NCBI GenBank assembly: GCA_965153455.1
Contig: OZ234500.1
Location: 10,664,001 to 10,728,000, forward strand
Direction: 5' to 3'
Source: Sphagnum compactum
Taxonomy: Eukaryota > Bryophyta > Sphagnopsida > Sphagnales
DNA: 64,000 nucleotides
Position 1 is the first letter of the stretch. Each line of letters begins with the position of its first letter. Below the pieces are notes generated by a model that did not search any database, had not been told where the DNA came from, and saw only the letters and a list, made by a program, of their open reading frames with translations. The position numbers and the translations under genes are program-made. Positions 37,400 to 50,207 of this stretch are shown here, in pieces.

Positions 37400-38300
37400 A
37401 GCTAATGAGAGAGACTGCATTGAACAAAGTGAAAGGAACCATTGTCTGTGTCAAAAAGGAAAGCTCCAAGGACGGATGGCCTATTTACATAAAAAATTCA
37501 AGCAAACAATGAAATTATTGCATTTACTTTCTTAACATTTTTGGGGTTATGATTTCCTTGTGTGTAGAAAATTTCATAATTCATCAACAAAGGGTTGATT
37601 ACTTTGGTACTTAAGTTTAAAAACCATTGAAGGATTGAAAATTACATCCCATCATCTTATTGGGAAGCATTTATGAAATCTTGACCAATTGTTTTTAGCT
37701 AGGAGAGCTTCGATTTTCTTTTGAATATCATAAAACCCAAACGAATGGGTTTTGTGACAAGGAGGTGCCTTATGGATAATATTCTTTTGAGTTCAAAATC
37801 TATGGAATGGGTTGAAGAGAAAGATCAAAATCTTGTAATTTCTTCCCTTGATTTTGAAAAAGCTTTCATTAGAATTGTATGCAACTTTTGTTTAAAACTT
37901 TACAAAAATTAGGTTTATGTTTTCAATGTGTTAAATGGGTATTATTCTTTTATTGGTTAGCCTCATTTTAATCAAAATTAATAATGAGATGAATATTTTT
38001 AAAAACCTTTCTAGATTTGTCCAACGAGGCTATCCCTTTGCTTAATATTTATTTATATATATTCATGATGTTTTTGAGCTATTCTTTAAACAAACTAAAA
38101 CATGACATTGAAGGTCTATCCTTGCCAAGGTATTTTGTGTGATTAATCTTTTGCAAATGACATCACTATTTACTTCAAAAGTATTGAAAATAATATGGAT
38201 AATACAAGGTGTATTGTATTTTTTTATTACATTTGAAGTGATGATTGATTTCCTTAGGTTCATTTGCATGGTTATGAAAGGAACACCAATGAATAATTTT
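37400..38300 (+). mobile_element. Second decayed LINE reverse-transcriptase remnant
   Basis: Broken plus-strand fragments keep the order of a LINE reverse transcriptase. KAPRTDGL (about 37461) corresponds to the KxPGPDG block. NILLSSKSMEWVEEK and SLDFEKAF (37776-37870) follow, then QRGYPFA (about 38020) for RQGCPLxP and FANDITIYF (about 38150) for the YADD region. Stops and frameshifts separate them. The altered catalytic block and very AT-rich composition show long decay. Confidence 0.65.
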
Positions 38301-38947
38301 TTAATGCATGTTTGAATGAAAAATAAATAAATTATTAAATGTCTCAATGTATACAAAAGGTTAATTGAACATACATAATTTGATTTACAAATATTTTTAG
38401 ATATTTATTTAAATATAACTTGATAATGTGTTTGTAGTGTTTTTAGATATGTTCAACTAATGCATATTAAAATAACAAGTTATTTGAAACAAAAGCTTTA
38501 AAATCCGTGGAATGTCTCCACCAAAAAAAAAGTAATTAATATTGCAAAAAGAAAGGTATTTAATGAATGAAACACCATTAATATTTTTTCCAATAAAAAA
38601 ATTATCAAATGAATATCCACAAAGACAAGGATGATGACGACATATATTTCATTAAATGGTTATAAAAGAGTGAATGAGATTTTGTTCATTAGTCAAAAGT
38701 GTAACAAAATCATGTTTACACATTTATGTGATTAAGGCAATGAAAAATCAAATGCAAAAGAAAGAGATGCCACATTTTGTTTGCCCAAATATGAAATGAG
38801 GTTTAAGACATGCAATAAAGTGGTGTTTATATTTAAGGTTGACAAAATTATGGGATAACATTTCTCCATTTTCAAGCATTTTTAAAATTGATAGTTTCAT
38901 AGTAAATTGTTGTTTTTCACTTTAAAATAATTATAATCTTGGTTTTT

Positions 38948-38989
<42 letters not shown>

Positions 38990-39661
38990 TTTTAAATTGA
39001 ACATTAAGAAATTTAATATCCATAATTTCATCTCATACTTCTAGGGGGCTATGTAAATCAAGCAAACAAATATTTGGTGTCCTTAGTTAATACTTGTGTT
39101 GAAATCCACCATATTTTAGAAAGGAATTATTGAGGCAATAATTGACAAATTGAGAGCTTTCATTCATTTATGTATAAAGAAGTGTAATATTCATGTCCAT
39201 TTATATTTGTCCTTATCCTGAAATAAATTGATTAAGAAACCTTGTGAAAATCTTATACAAGTCTTTATTGCTTTTGCATACATGTCTACATATGTGTACA
39301 CATGTATATATATGTGGAATCATTACAACTCACATGTAAATATGGTATACACATACATTTACATGCTAAATATGCAACATGAATACATACAACCTAAATC
39401 TTGTAGTTGATAATATCTTATTATTGTTTGAAAGGAGCATGTTGAAGGTGTGAAGATGTCAAGACAAACCAAACATTTGTCACTTGCAGATATGGCAATT
39501 CATTGTTAATCATTTGTCCAACATGTAGCAAAAGTTCCAAGCATCCTGACTGAGATTACAGGATGAGAAAAATACCTGCAAAGGAACTCACAACACTGTG
39601 CCGTGGCCACCCAGAAGCCCTGTGACATTTGTGGAATGTACATTGGAAAGACAACCAAATC
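38301..39661. other. AT-rich spacer between LINE remnant and oxygenase gene
   Basis: Contains a 40-bp (AT)n tract (38950-38989) and no recognisable gene. The last few hundred bases should include the 3' untranslated region of the minus-strand oxygenase gene. Confidence 0.45.
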
Positions 39662-42600
39662 TTACGAGGACAGGTCATTGTGGAGAAGGGAATGGAAGTG
39701 ATGCATGGCATGCTCTACACGGGGGGCATAGCGCCCCACATCATATGCTGGGGACTTCAGTCCATCCTGAACATCCTCACAGAGTGTAATGTCCTCAATC
39801 TGCAAGACACATTCTAAGTCAAAACCCTATATGGTATAACAGTCCACTACAAATATACCAGCAAAATGGAAGTGTGTGGCCAAAAAGAAACCTGAACACG
39901 CTCACTGTCTTCGATACTCGTCTCAATGAACTCCTTGTCATCCTGTAATCTCAGAATATACACCATAATTAGGCACTTCCCAACAAAACATAGTTGTCTG
40001 ATGAACCTTCATTCAAACATTTATGCAAGGGTTAATTGAAGACATACCACTCGTGATGGGTCCAGAAACCAGTCAAAAATGACTCGACACTGTGATTCTG
40101 TAATGGGAAGAACCAGGTTTGTATCCATCCAGGACCCATACCTGCTCCATTTCACAGAAGCCAGATGTCATTCAGTCTTTCACAGTACAACCACACATAC
40201 ACTTTTTTGACAATCACTTATTCCAATCAGCCCACGGCCAAGTGTTCAAGTTCCTAACTGGTAAATACTTCATGTTTATGATACACATCAAAACACCAGG
40301 GACACTTACTTTGCAAAAAAATAAAAATGGAAATGGGGATAAAACATTCAGAAGGCAACAGTGTACAAGTGAACACATCTGCTGAGTAAATACCTGTTGA
40401 TCATAAAGTTGGGGTACACAAATGCATAAGTGGCTGGTCCTGCAACCCTTGTGTCACTATCTGCACCTGTTGCTCTTACTGGATGGCAGCTTTGGATACT
40501 TACCTTTTCAAACACCTGTCCACATTTGCACAAAGTCTTTCTTACTGCTGGGAAAAAATGAAGGCCCGCACTCACATGCAGATCAGGAACAGTCTTGCAA
40601 AAGTTGTGAATGATGGCAAGTTCTTACAGTAGTGGAATAGGAAGAAAGATCCAGGGATGAAGCAAGGGCAGAATGTGCATGAGGAACATGATATCCTCCA
40701 TCCAGGTAGTTATCACAGTACACCTGCACTCCCATGCCAACCCATAATTCATGGAACAAGTTTCAACCTGTCTGACTGAGAAGAATATCTCAAAAAAGAA
40801 CCCTCAATTGGATTTACTTTGGCTTCACATCCTTAAGATATTAAATTCTGCTGAAACCCTCTTCATGGGGTTGCAAATCACATAATCAATCAGTTGCACA
40901 CTTCAGAAATTCCACAAGATATAGTGCAAGAACTGTGTGACCAACAAACATGTTCCAGCATATGTTGTTTTGACAACAAAAATGTTTAATCCTTAACTCC
41001 CACCAAAGCACTTGACAAATTAAATTGCTAGAGATGAACCAACCTCAATAAAACATCATACCTATACCCAGGATCTCAGATCTCAGATTTCTTTCCAAAA
41101 TTTCACTCACCAATGGGGTGGTCCAAGCATTTACATTCATTTCAAAAAAGAAACATACCTGAAAAAAGGAACTAAAGCAGAAGAGGGCATGGAATGGACC
41201 TTCCAATTGCAGTTGATGAGATATTCACGAGTGGCAACATGATGCAATGATGTATCAACACCAGCAGTTGAAAGGACAGAGACAGCTGAACCCAACCACT
41301 CCTCTCCAACTGTGGTGCTTACATGAGCTGTTTTGTTCCCTTCCAATGTAATGAGCACAAAGGGACCCCATGTTGCAGTTTGTATTGGCACTAGTCCATT
41401 CTCCTGTTAACACATATTTTCCATTCAAGAGACTACTACTCAAACATTGAAGGGGAAAACCAAGATACATCAGCAAGGAGGAAATCAGAAAAGCAAGTAA
41501 AAGAGTACACATACACGAGCAGAAAAGTTGCGAATTCCAGCAAGACGAGTTGCTTTCTGCAGCTTCCCATCCATTCCATATGTCCATCCCTACTTTTCAA
41601 ACCACAAACATGTCTGTGAATCTGTCACATGAAGTGAATTCTCAATTGCTGTTGAGAAGCTTAAGCATTGTGCATTGAACCCTTGTTGTCTGCCTCCAAA
41701 GATGGCAATGGCATAGCATCCTAGAAAGACATGCAACTTGGAATTGAGGAATCCTTGGTTGATGGTCAACCCATTTGGAGCAAATAAAAGCACACACAGA
41801 TTCTCAAAGATCAGTGAGGTTGATCTTGATTGAACAATCAAACAAATCATGAGGAGAAAACCCTAGAGGAGAAAGGAGAAGGAAGGGATACATGGAGGGA
41901 GGGGGTACATACATGATAAGGGCAGACGAAGCTGTGGGCACAGCCAGAGCCAGATGCAACTGCTGCTGCATGATGTCGACACACATTGTGGAATGCATGG
42001 ATCTGCTCCTGCTCATCTTTGCAAACCAGGTACCGTATATTCCCCAGCCTGCCACTCAATGCAAACTGGATTCACTAATAAGAATCATATCCAAGAATCA
42101 CCTTAGATATGCTTACTTTGAGGAGGATTGTGCACAATTCCCTGCAGCTCTAGTGAAGGTTTTCATAGTCGCAATTGCGATGGTCACAACCAGACAATAC
42201 GGCAGGCACACAGTCCTTCAACCTTCCTGTGAAGTAATCGCCCGGCTTCTCCAGTTGATTGACGCGACCTGAATTCAAAAGATACCCGATAAGAACCCGT
42301 TCAATCAATCCCTTGCACATGAAGAACGAAATGTGAAAAACGCATTGGATGTCTCCCAACCTCAGCAGCAACAATTGCAAGAATTGCAACAAGAAGCAAG
42401 CGATGATCCACGAGCCTAGCGGAAGAAGAATAAGAAGAAATTGATTTTCTTTGTCTATGGATTGATGGAAAGAGAAATGACCGACAGCTTGCCAGCCTCG
42501 ACCAAACACGCGCTCCATTTCAAGCTGCGCGAAATCACAACTGGTGTACCAAGCACTCGGCGGTGTCACGGCTTCCTCGATGGGCTTGGAACTCTGAAAC

Positions 42601-42812
42601 GCCATCACAGTAGCCCGAAGCGGCCTATCTCCGACGCCATCATCGCCTGTTGTCAGATGCCCAGAAGACGAGACGAGATCGCTCTGCGAACCGCTATGCT
42701 CACGACGCACTGCGACGTGCAAAGATCTACAATCGGCAAGCTCAAGTCTTGGTGCATAACATGATACGCGCTTCCACAATGCGTCGTTGTTCTTGAAAGC
42801 TTGCCGCCACAT
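39662..42812 (-). CDS. Rieske non-haem iron oxygenase, choline-monooxygenase-like
   Basis: Minus-strand exons: 42812-42482, 42268-42223, 42048-41913, 41589-41515, 41403-41200, 40723-40628, 40515-40394, 40141-40048, 39942-39892, 39799-39662, all GT-AG, 430 aa. Exon 1 has an Arg-rich leader (MWRQAFKNN) of about 85 residues before TPPSAWYT, consistent with an organelle transit peptide; spinach CMO is stromal. The Rieske cluster ligands are CRHH and CPYH (NVCRHHAAAVASGSG to FVCPYHGWTYG). The mononuclear iron site is in DNYLDGGYHVPHAH. The C-terminus reads GRYAPRVEHAMHHFHSLLH. The DGGYHVPHAH form and SLDLSSYSTT fit the land-plant CMO-like clade (Arabidopsis At4g29890 type) better than betaine-producing spinach CMO, so choline as substrate is unproven. 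The gene starts 1.24 kb from the PPR start codon in divergent orientation. Confidence 0.93.
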
Positions 42813-44054
42813 CCTTCTCGACGCAACCGCGCAACGATCAAACCGTCGACTCCACTTCGCGCTCAATGTTGTGACTCGTGAGTAGTCACTTCTTCTGAAA
42901 TCTCTCTTTCTTCGCCGTTTTTTCTTTGCCGAGAAGTTTGGACTATCGGCTGCAAAAGGAGACCATGCAATCGCCAGCCAAAGGAGAGACCTGCTGCTGC
43001 CGCCTCACAATCGAGGGTTTATTGTTCACTGCTCAGTCGGTCCCACCAGAAATCAGAAGATAAGAAGACAGATGCGCGCTGCTGAGCAATTCCATGTTGA
43101 GAGAGCTAGCGATTCTTAGTCGACAACTCCAAAATCTGCAGGCAAATTGCTCTCGATCCGGAGTTGAGGACGAGCAGATGTGGAAAACTCTGGAACATCT
43201 CTTTGCTCGACTGAGGAAGAAGAATTGCTGAAGAGGTAACGTGTCCGCTCAATAAGTCTTCTTTTGTCTCCTTTGTCTTCTTCTGGCGTGCAAGAAGAGA
43301 TGTGGTCGCTTCTGTCTGGCCTCTACAAACCTCTGCAGATTTGTGATGTCGACACGGTACAGCAGCCGATGTAGTTCCCAACGCAGATGGGAAGTTGGTT
43401 GCTTGAATTGCAGGTTGCTGCAACCCTTTGCACTACTGTCAAGATATGGAGCCGTCAACAATAGGTCCGAGGAATTGAGTTCCAGCAGATATGAGGAGGA
43501 GGAGGAGGAGCAAGTGGAGAGACTGAAGTGCAAGGTTTTAGGATCACACAAAATCTAACCAGAATTTTTATCATCCTTTGCTTGGCAACCTGTGTTGCAA
43601 CAAAGTTTATGAAACAAAGTTGGTATGTGATCGACAGCAATGCTCCAGCAGTTCTGTATGATGTTGTATGTAGATAGAAGTTTTTGGAAGCAAAAGGTCT
43701 GCCTGCAATGGTGAGGAGGAGCAGGAAGACAGACTACAGTAGTGCTTTGATTGAAACATTTGGGATGAAAGCATTCAAGTGCTTGCTGTTGTTGAAGATG
43801 TGCATTCAAAAGCTCAGCTTCTGGAGCTTACCGCAGTACTAGTGCATAGGGTTGTAAGTGAAGGACGTAGTCAATCTGTTCAAGGAGTTGGTTTCTTGGT
43901 GTCTGCATTTCTCTCTGTTGATTTGGGTTTTGGTGCCTGTGCTCAGTTTGATGGGCACATCTTCCTTGAGAACTTCTTTTTGGGCAAAAGACACTGAAGC
44001 ATGCATCATTTTTGTCTGGTTGTAGTGCAGAAAACAGCTGTGGATTGAAAAGTC
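42813..44054. promoter_or_regulatory. Shared intergenic region between divergent oxygenase and PPR genes
   Basis: This 1.24-kb gap separates two head-to-head start codons, so it must hold both promoters and leaders. Its GC content is higher than the surrounding spacers, above all 42850-43500. Short open frames occur, including one ending in a Glu run at about 43490-43510, but none resembles a protein. A (GGA)n tract lies at 43494-43510. No transcription start can be placed. Confidence 0.5.
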
Positions 44055-46174
44055 ATGGCAGCTTTTCAAGTCAGCTTTTTATCTCATGCCTTCCAACATT
44101 CTTCTGGATTTTGTATGCGAATTAGTGTTTGGGATTCAAGGCAACCAGCTGGGAAAGGGAAGAAAGTTGTGCAGGAATCTGTTTCTTGGGGACGGAAGAA
44201 ATCTCTGCTTGTCATATACCCCAACTTTCAGCACTCTCTTTTATGTACACATATGCTAGAGAAGAGTTTGAGCCAGTTTCAATACGATCATGAGATTTGT
44301 TGGGGAAGAAATCGGGAGCTTGTAGTATGCAAGGGGGGTTCAAGGCCAATTCTCCAGGAGAGTGGGAACAAGAAGCGGGCAGCAAGGAAGGTGGCAACTG
44401 TGGTGCAGCGAGTGGAACATGCTCATGAAGAGATGGAGCGGAGAGCTGCAAGGAAGAAGTCCACAAGGTTGTTTCCTCGTGCCTTGCTGCAATCTCTTAT
44501 GGACCGTATTCGAGCACATCAGTGGGAGTCTGCTCTTAGGGTATTCTCTCAAACTGTTCAGCTCATTCAGAAGAATCATCTTATGATGTAGGATCATCAG
44601 CAACTCCCCTTTGTTTCTGAATCCCTTAACACTTTGCAAATTCTGAGTGTCAACACCTAATTCCTCCAGAAGAAGAAGAGATTGGATTATGGATTGTCAA
44701 TCCTTTGGAGGATGCACAATCTCTGGCTCAAGACATATGTTTCCTAAAAGTATAGGAGGATGAAACTAGTCATGCATGTCAAGAGAGAACTTGGAATTGG
44801 AAACAAGATTAAGAATTGGCTTTTGTGACCTTTCCTGAACCTGAAGAAGCTGAAGAAGTGCTTGCAGACAGCATTTACCTGCTTCTTCAAGGCTTTTCTA
44901 CTCAACTCAAAACATCCATGAAACAGGTCATTGCACAGCAGAAGGATTGGTGATGTGTTTGATACCAATTTGTAATCAATGATTTGTAGTGAACATAAAT
45001 CCACTTCTGATTTGTGCAGGCATCTTTGCCATATCTGAAGTTCTCTTTGTCTGAAGATTGGCATTAATGGCAGGTGTTTGAGCTGATACGAAATCAAGAA
45101 TGGTATGTTGGAGAGACTGGGACATATATCAAACTCATGGCAATGCTTGGGAAGTGCAAGAAGCCAGATCAAGCAGCTGCACTTTTTGACCAAATGCTCG
45201 AAGATCGTGTGCGGCCAACAGTGGAGGTATTCACAGCTCTCATCTCTGTGTACACTCAATGCCACCTTTTGGATCGAGCTCTCAGCCTCTTTGAAGATAT
45301 GCAAGATTTTCCTCACTGTGAGCCAGATGTATACACGTACACCTCAATGATCAAAGCTTGCTGTGATGCTGGACTCTATGATAAAGCTGCTAGATTTCTT
45401 GATGACATGAGATGGCAAGGTGTGGAACCAAATACTGTCACTTACAATACAGTGATCCATGCTTTTGGCAAGGGGGGTATGCTATCACAAATGGAAGATG
45501 TCTTTGCATATATGCAGACAAGGAACTGCACACCAGACATTTGGACATGGAATACTCTTATACGAAGCTATGGAACTCATGGAGAGGTTACAAAGATGGA
45601 ACGCTGTTATGACAGCCTTCTGGAACAGGGTTTAGTACCAGATGCTATCACATTGAACTCCCTTGTGTCTGCATATGGGAAGAATAGCATGTATGGTAAG
45701 ATGCTTTGTGTCTTGAGTTACATGCGTAGATACCAATACAGCATAAGTGTGACTACATACAATTCCGTCATTGAGACCTATGGTAAGGCGGGCCTGGTGG
45801 AGCAGATGGAGCGGGCTTTCAGAATAATGAAAGCTGAGGGTGTGAAGCCCAACCATTTGACTTTTTCCTCTGTACTCAGTGCATATGGAAAACTTGGAAT
45901 CTGGGATAAGATTGAGAAGGTGATGCGTCAAGTTCGAAACACAGATGTGGTCCCAGATGCAGCAGTTTACAATGCTGCCATCACTGCATATCAGAGAGCA
46001 CAAAACTTTGACGAAATGGAACAACTGTTCAAAGAGATGAAAGAAAAGAGGTGTATGCCTGATGAAATCACTTACTCTGTGATGATTGAAACTTATAGGA
46101 GAAGAGGAATGTTTGAGGATGCCAAGAAACTTCAGCTGGAGTGGGAGGCAGAACAGAGTAGAGGTTTGACTTAG
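44055..46174 (+). CDS. P-class pentatricopeptide repeat protein
   Basis: Sequence-specific organelle RNA-binding protein. Two exons, 44055-44540 and 45074-46174, join in phase 0 at GALR-type context (HQWESALR then VFELIRNQEWY), giving 528 aa. The junction is supported by related plant proteins (At5g48730 / At3g06430 type), where the same WALxVFE-type sequence is continuous. The first 40 residues are poor in acidic residues and rich in Ser, Phe and Arg, consistent with a plastid or mitochondrial transit peptide. A basic segment (KKRAARK...RRAARKK) precedes the repeats. About ten tandem motifs of 35 residues (one of 36) fill exon 2, each with a (T)Y(N/T)xxI-type start and a PD, PN or PT end. 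There is no E, DYW or SMR domain, so editing-deaminase or nuclease activity is not expected. The target RNA is unknown. Confidence 0.93.
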
Positions 46175-49100
46175 AATGTTTTCAACCACATTCACCGGCC
46201 TGAACCACATGACAGCATCAATTTTGCTGATACGAATAGCGTTGTTGATTCCAACCTCTGTTCTTCCCTGGTAGGTCCTCACATTCACACCCCATCCCGT
46301 GTTCCCTCCACACCATCACAGTAGGCAAGCCTACATGTAATCTCTACATCCTTTTCGCATTCCAGAATTTGAATGGCAGGTTTACAAAATTCAACTTGAA
46401 AGGCCATGAAAAGTATATTTGAAAAAGGTGAAGGCTGTGCAAAGGAGGATGCCAATTGACTGTCACACTTGCTTTCCGGGGTAATTGCATTCTTTTTTTG
46501 TTTTTCTCTTCTGCATGACTCAGATTAGATGATCATGGCACTTGCAAAATTTAGTCACTTGATTTTGATAGAATGTATGTGGGCTATGTGCAGTGTGTCA
46601 ACCCAAACAAAGTGGACAAGTTCAACAGGAATATATTGTCAACCATACTGCATATGGATAGCTAGGGGGTATGCTCAAAAGCTGGCAGTATTGGATTACT
46701 TTTGAGATTAATCCTGTTCATGGATAGTTTATGGGCAACTATGACCAGAATCATTGTTCTATTACCTTCAAATTGTTGTCGTGGAGTTTTCTCCACAACC
46801 TCATAGATGCATTCTCTTAAGTTTCAATTCTATCAATCTAGTGCAGATGTACAAGTAAAGAGAGTTGCTTAGGTGGTAGAAGGTGAGGAAGAGGCACCTC
46901 ATGAAGCAATGTTGTTCACCCCGAGAATGGAAAGTCTTGTCATGGTTTTCTCACCAGGCCCATGATCTCACTGTTGTGAGCTTTGTATTTTGACTAATCC
47001 CTGTTGGTCAAGAACCATATGCTTGCTTGACTAATAACCTCATTTACATTCCTGCAAAATTTACCGACATTGCAGCTGTAAATTGCTGGCGAATAAGATG
47101 CTTGAGAGTATGGTCATAGGGATACCAAGGGTGGTGAAGTCAGAGAATGTTGTGGTGGAATTCTGATGTGTACTGAAAAATAATACCAAGATGTCCATGT
47201 TGGGAAAGAAGTGTGTGTGTATGGCTGTGGCTGTGTGTTAGGTTACTAAGTCATGATTGTATAGAATATTTGCCAATTCAAAATGTGAAACAAGGGGATT
47301 GTTGTCGACCTAACCTCTTAGGCAAGCCTATGTATGCATCAGCTACTTGGGTGTTCTTTTTGTGATTAGGTTTGTTCCAGGCATTGGTTTATCTCTTCTC
47401 CTACAAGGGGTGTCTGAAAATTACGAAGATCTGGCACTTTAAAGTTTTGTTAACTACAATGATGTAGGTACAAGGAAGGAAGAAATCAGAGGTAATACAA
47501 AGTCAAATTCACAAGAACAATTAAAATCATGGTCTGCTGACTATACGCGCATGGTATCTCTGTGCAAATAGCTATTACCTGGGGTGTGAATCAGGCACTT
47601 CAGTCTACATGGGTAAGCCCGTGAAAGCATCTGCAACACAGCCTAATTGTTGGTCCTTCATATATACCATCTGCTAAGTGTTTTGTGGACTTCCAGCCCT
47701 CTCTGACTGATGTAATTTTTTGTTGCTTTGACGACACTAGGTTTTTTTTTTTTTTTTTCGTGTGTTTGGAATTTTGATGACAGTGAAGCTGTAATCCTAT
47801 GGTTAAAGTAGAATGCATGTTCAATCAATGGTTGTCTCAGAAATACAGACGTCATTCATTTTTGTCCTCACTTTTGTTGCATCTAGATATTATTGTGTGG
47901 GGAAGACATGTGAGTTCCACATGAAACATGTGACTTTTAGTGCAGAAGAATATCCACCTGATGCTGCAGGGGAACATCAGCTTTGCAAACCACAAGTACC
48001 ACTAATTTAATTGAAAAGTTCAGGTTTTCTCTTCCTGAAGCCTCCATCGTCTTTCACTGCACATGTCAAAAGCCTGCAAACAAAACTGTGGACTCCTGGA
48101 AGATAGTACATCTGACCTCCAGGAAAGCATTTTGCCACCAGGCTTTTGAAGTGTAAGACCAATATGTGGGGTCATATCCCACACCTATAGAGTTCAATGG
48201 ACTTGTTCCCATTCTCTGAAAGTAGACTTGCAAATTAACTTCAAAATCTACTTGTGAATAAAAATTTGACACCAATACAATGTAGGGACATTGGTGCAAC
48301 TTAGATTTCACAATCCACTTCTCTAGTTAATACAGATGAAGTTATACTTTTCAAACAAAGCCTCCACACTAACATGAACCACCAGGAATTTAGATCTCAT
48401 CAATCTTAATAAAACCCTGACTGTGCAGGTATTAAAGTCTGATGCATGATTCAGACCTAACACAAGGACCCATCAACTGAAATGGGACCTTTCAAGGTTT
48501 TCCAAATTTGTTCCTTGACAGATGACAAATTAGAGACATTAGCAAAGTAAGGAAGACACAGCACTACTACCCCATTTGGTCATAAAGGCAGTGAGATTTC
48601 TAAAAACTAGTGAAAGGAGTACATTGGATTTAAAGGAAGACTAAAACTCAAATTAATACCAAATTTGATCAAAAAAATAATTCATTTTGTAATTATTTTT
48701 TCCCTGATTGCTTTTAACTGATCACCATCACTGTTATTGCTATGTGTATCGTGGCTAGAAATATTCTTGAACCTCATGCATTTAGTCCCGAGTTTCAACA
48801 TTTTATTACTTTGCGGATAACAATGTTTAGAGGTTGAAAGACTAGTTGGGGGATCAAAGAAAGGCCCAAAAGGCGCTCACTTTAGCAAATATTTCTATTG
48901 CCTCACTTTATATTGATAGTGTAAGACTGCAAGTTGTCCAAATCTTGAAGATATTGTTAAGTAATGCAAAGCATTAAGATTGCCTTTAGATTCCCTTTAG
49001 ATTGCCCAAAGCGTTAAGATTGCCTTTTAAAATTTGTTTAGAGCTATTCATGGGCGTCCATGCAGTAATTTACAGTACTCAAGCCACAGTAGGTTCTAGG

Positions 49101-49589
49101 AGATGGTGATTCTGTGCCCGAGTGGTGCATTCTGCCTCAGAATCCACCCTAGGCACATGTATATCCTAGCTTAAAGTTTCATAGGTAGTAGGTCCATAAC
49201 CTAGCATAAGTAGGTAGGAAATGACTGAATCCGCAGTGGCAGACGATTCTACTGTTTAAAGACTGCCTGAAAACGTGCCAATTAGGACCTTAAGGTAGCT
49301 CTCCTAGACCATTGACAACAGAACAAGAGTGAGTTCTGATAGTCTCACAACAACGGCAGTACTTCGGCAATTCTCTGTTTCTCTGGTGTCTCTTGGGTCG
49401 CACACATGATTATGAAAACATTGGCTTCTGCCTGCCTGCCCCTTGAAATTCGCTGGCAGAAAGGGAGGCAGGCAGACAAAATGCGCACATCGTCAGCCCA
49501 GCTTTTTAGCTGCTCCATCTAATTTTCTCTCCCTGCCCTCTACGCAATTTCTTTAAAACAAATTTTTGTGGAGGCTTACCGTTCACCCA
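46175..49589. other. Spacer downstream of the PPR gene
   Basis: No exon chain could be assembled. A T19-like tract lies at 47741-47759. Near 49435-49480 a CTGCCTGCC...GGCAGGCAG inverted pair is visible. Some GTAGGTAG-like words near 49180-49220 hint at a decayed MITE, but no ends are visible. Confidence 0.4.
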
Positions 49590-50202
49590 TGGCTTTTGCA
49601 AGCTGCTGACCTCGGTGTGGGTGGAGTCTTACTGCCTTGAGAAGAGTTGCCTGCAAATGGAGGAACCTGTCTGTTTGGAGAAGGAGGAGCATCATGTTTT
49701 TCAGTATCCTCCAAGTTGCGCAGGCTCTTGCGCAGATCCACCCACCAAATCAATTGGAATACCATTGTCCATGCCTCCAGCAGTGCCACAAGGCTTGGCA
49801 GTATTGCCCAATTCATTAACCATCGCTCAAACCATAGCCATTTGCATTGACCTGCGCTGGATTTCTCCGTGCTCATGTTTCAACTAATTAAATTTCTTCC
49901 GCATTTTGTGTACTTTGGACTGAACTTGAGCCCAAGTGCGCGACGGGGTCAATGGAAATGCCTCCTCAATCCTCAATGAAATATCTTGCCACTGTTGCTG
50001 TGTGAATCAAGCTTTTCATGCTATTGGGAAGAAACTTCTCCTCAAACAAATCCATCGACAATGCTGTAGAATGATCTTTCCAATCTCTCTTGGATTTGGA
50101 TGGAGCTGGAGGTGTTGTGTGAGGCACAATGAACAAGGGAAGTGAAGAGTTTGAACCCATCATCATCTGGGACAGGAAACCTGGCTCTTGAGACGGTTCC
50201 AT
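49590..50202 (-). pseudogene. Frameshifted trihelix/Myb-SANT-like DNA-binding protein remnant
   Basis: The minus strand starts at an ATG (50202-50200, MEPSQEPGFLSQ). It then encodes SKRDWKDHSTALSMDLFEEK (about 50091-50035), a typical first helix region of Myb/SANT-like trihelix domains. Near 50005-50015 the frame shifts; the next frame reads QQQWQDISLRIEEAFPLTPS and RTWAQVQSKVHKMRKKF (about 50003-49890), the end of the same domain. A second shift leads to NTAKPCGTAGGMDNGIP (about 49800-49745), a block that follows this domain in related plant proteins. At least two frameshifts and a stop make it a pseudogene or a model needing sequence correction. Splicing could remove one break but I see no clean donor-acceptor pair. 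Confidence 0.7.
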
Positions 50203-50207
50203 GGTGA

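Noticed and set aside
41515-41517. Alternative donor at 41516 for oxygenase exon 4
   Set aside because: It shifts the next exon out of frame. The GTATGT donor two bases later keeps the conserved NFSARENGLVPI reading.
42441-42764. 107-codon plus-strand frame opposite oxygenase exon 1
   Set aside because: It overlaps the well-supported minus-strand exon in antisense and has no family similarity.
43343-43558. Frame with a poly-Glu run between the divergent genes
   Set aside because: The Glu run is a (GGA)n tract. Placement fits a leader or promoter, and no homologue is recognised.
45632-46288. 218-codon minus-strand frame opposite the PPR exon
   Set aside because: Long antisense frames are common across regular PPR coding repeats. 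It shows no known domain, while the plus strand is clearly PPR.
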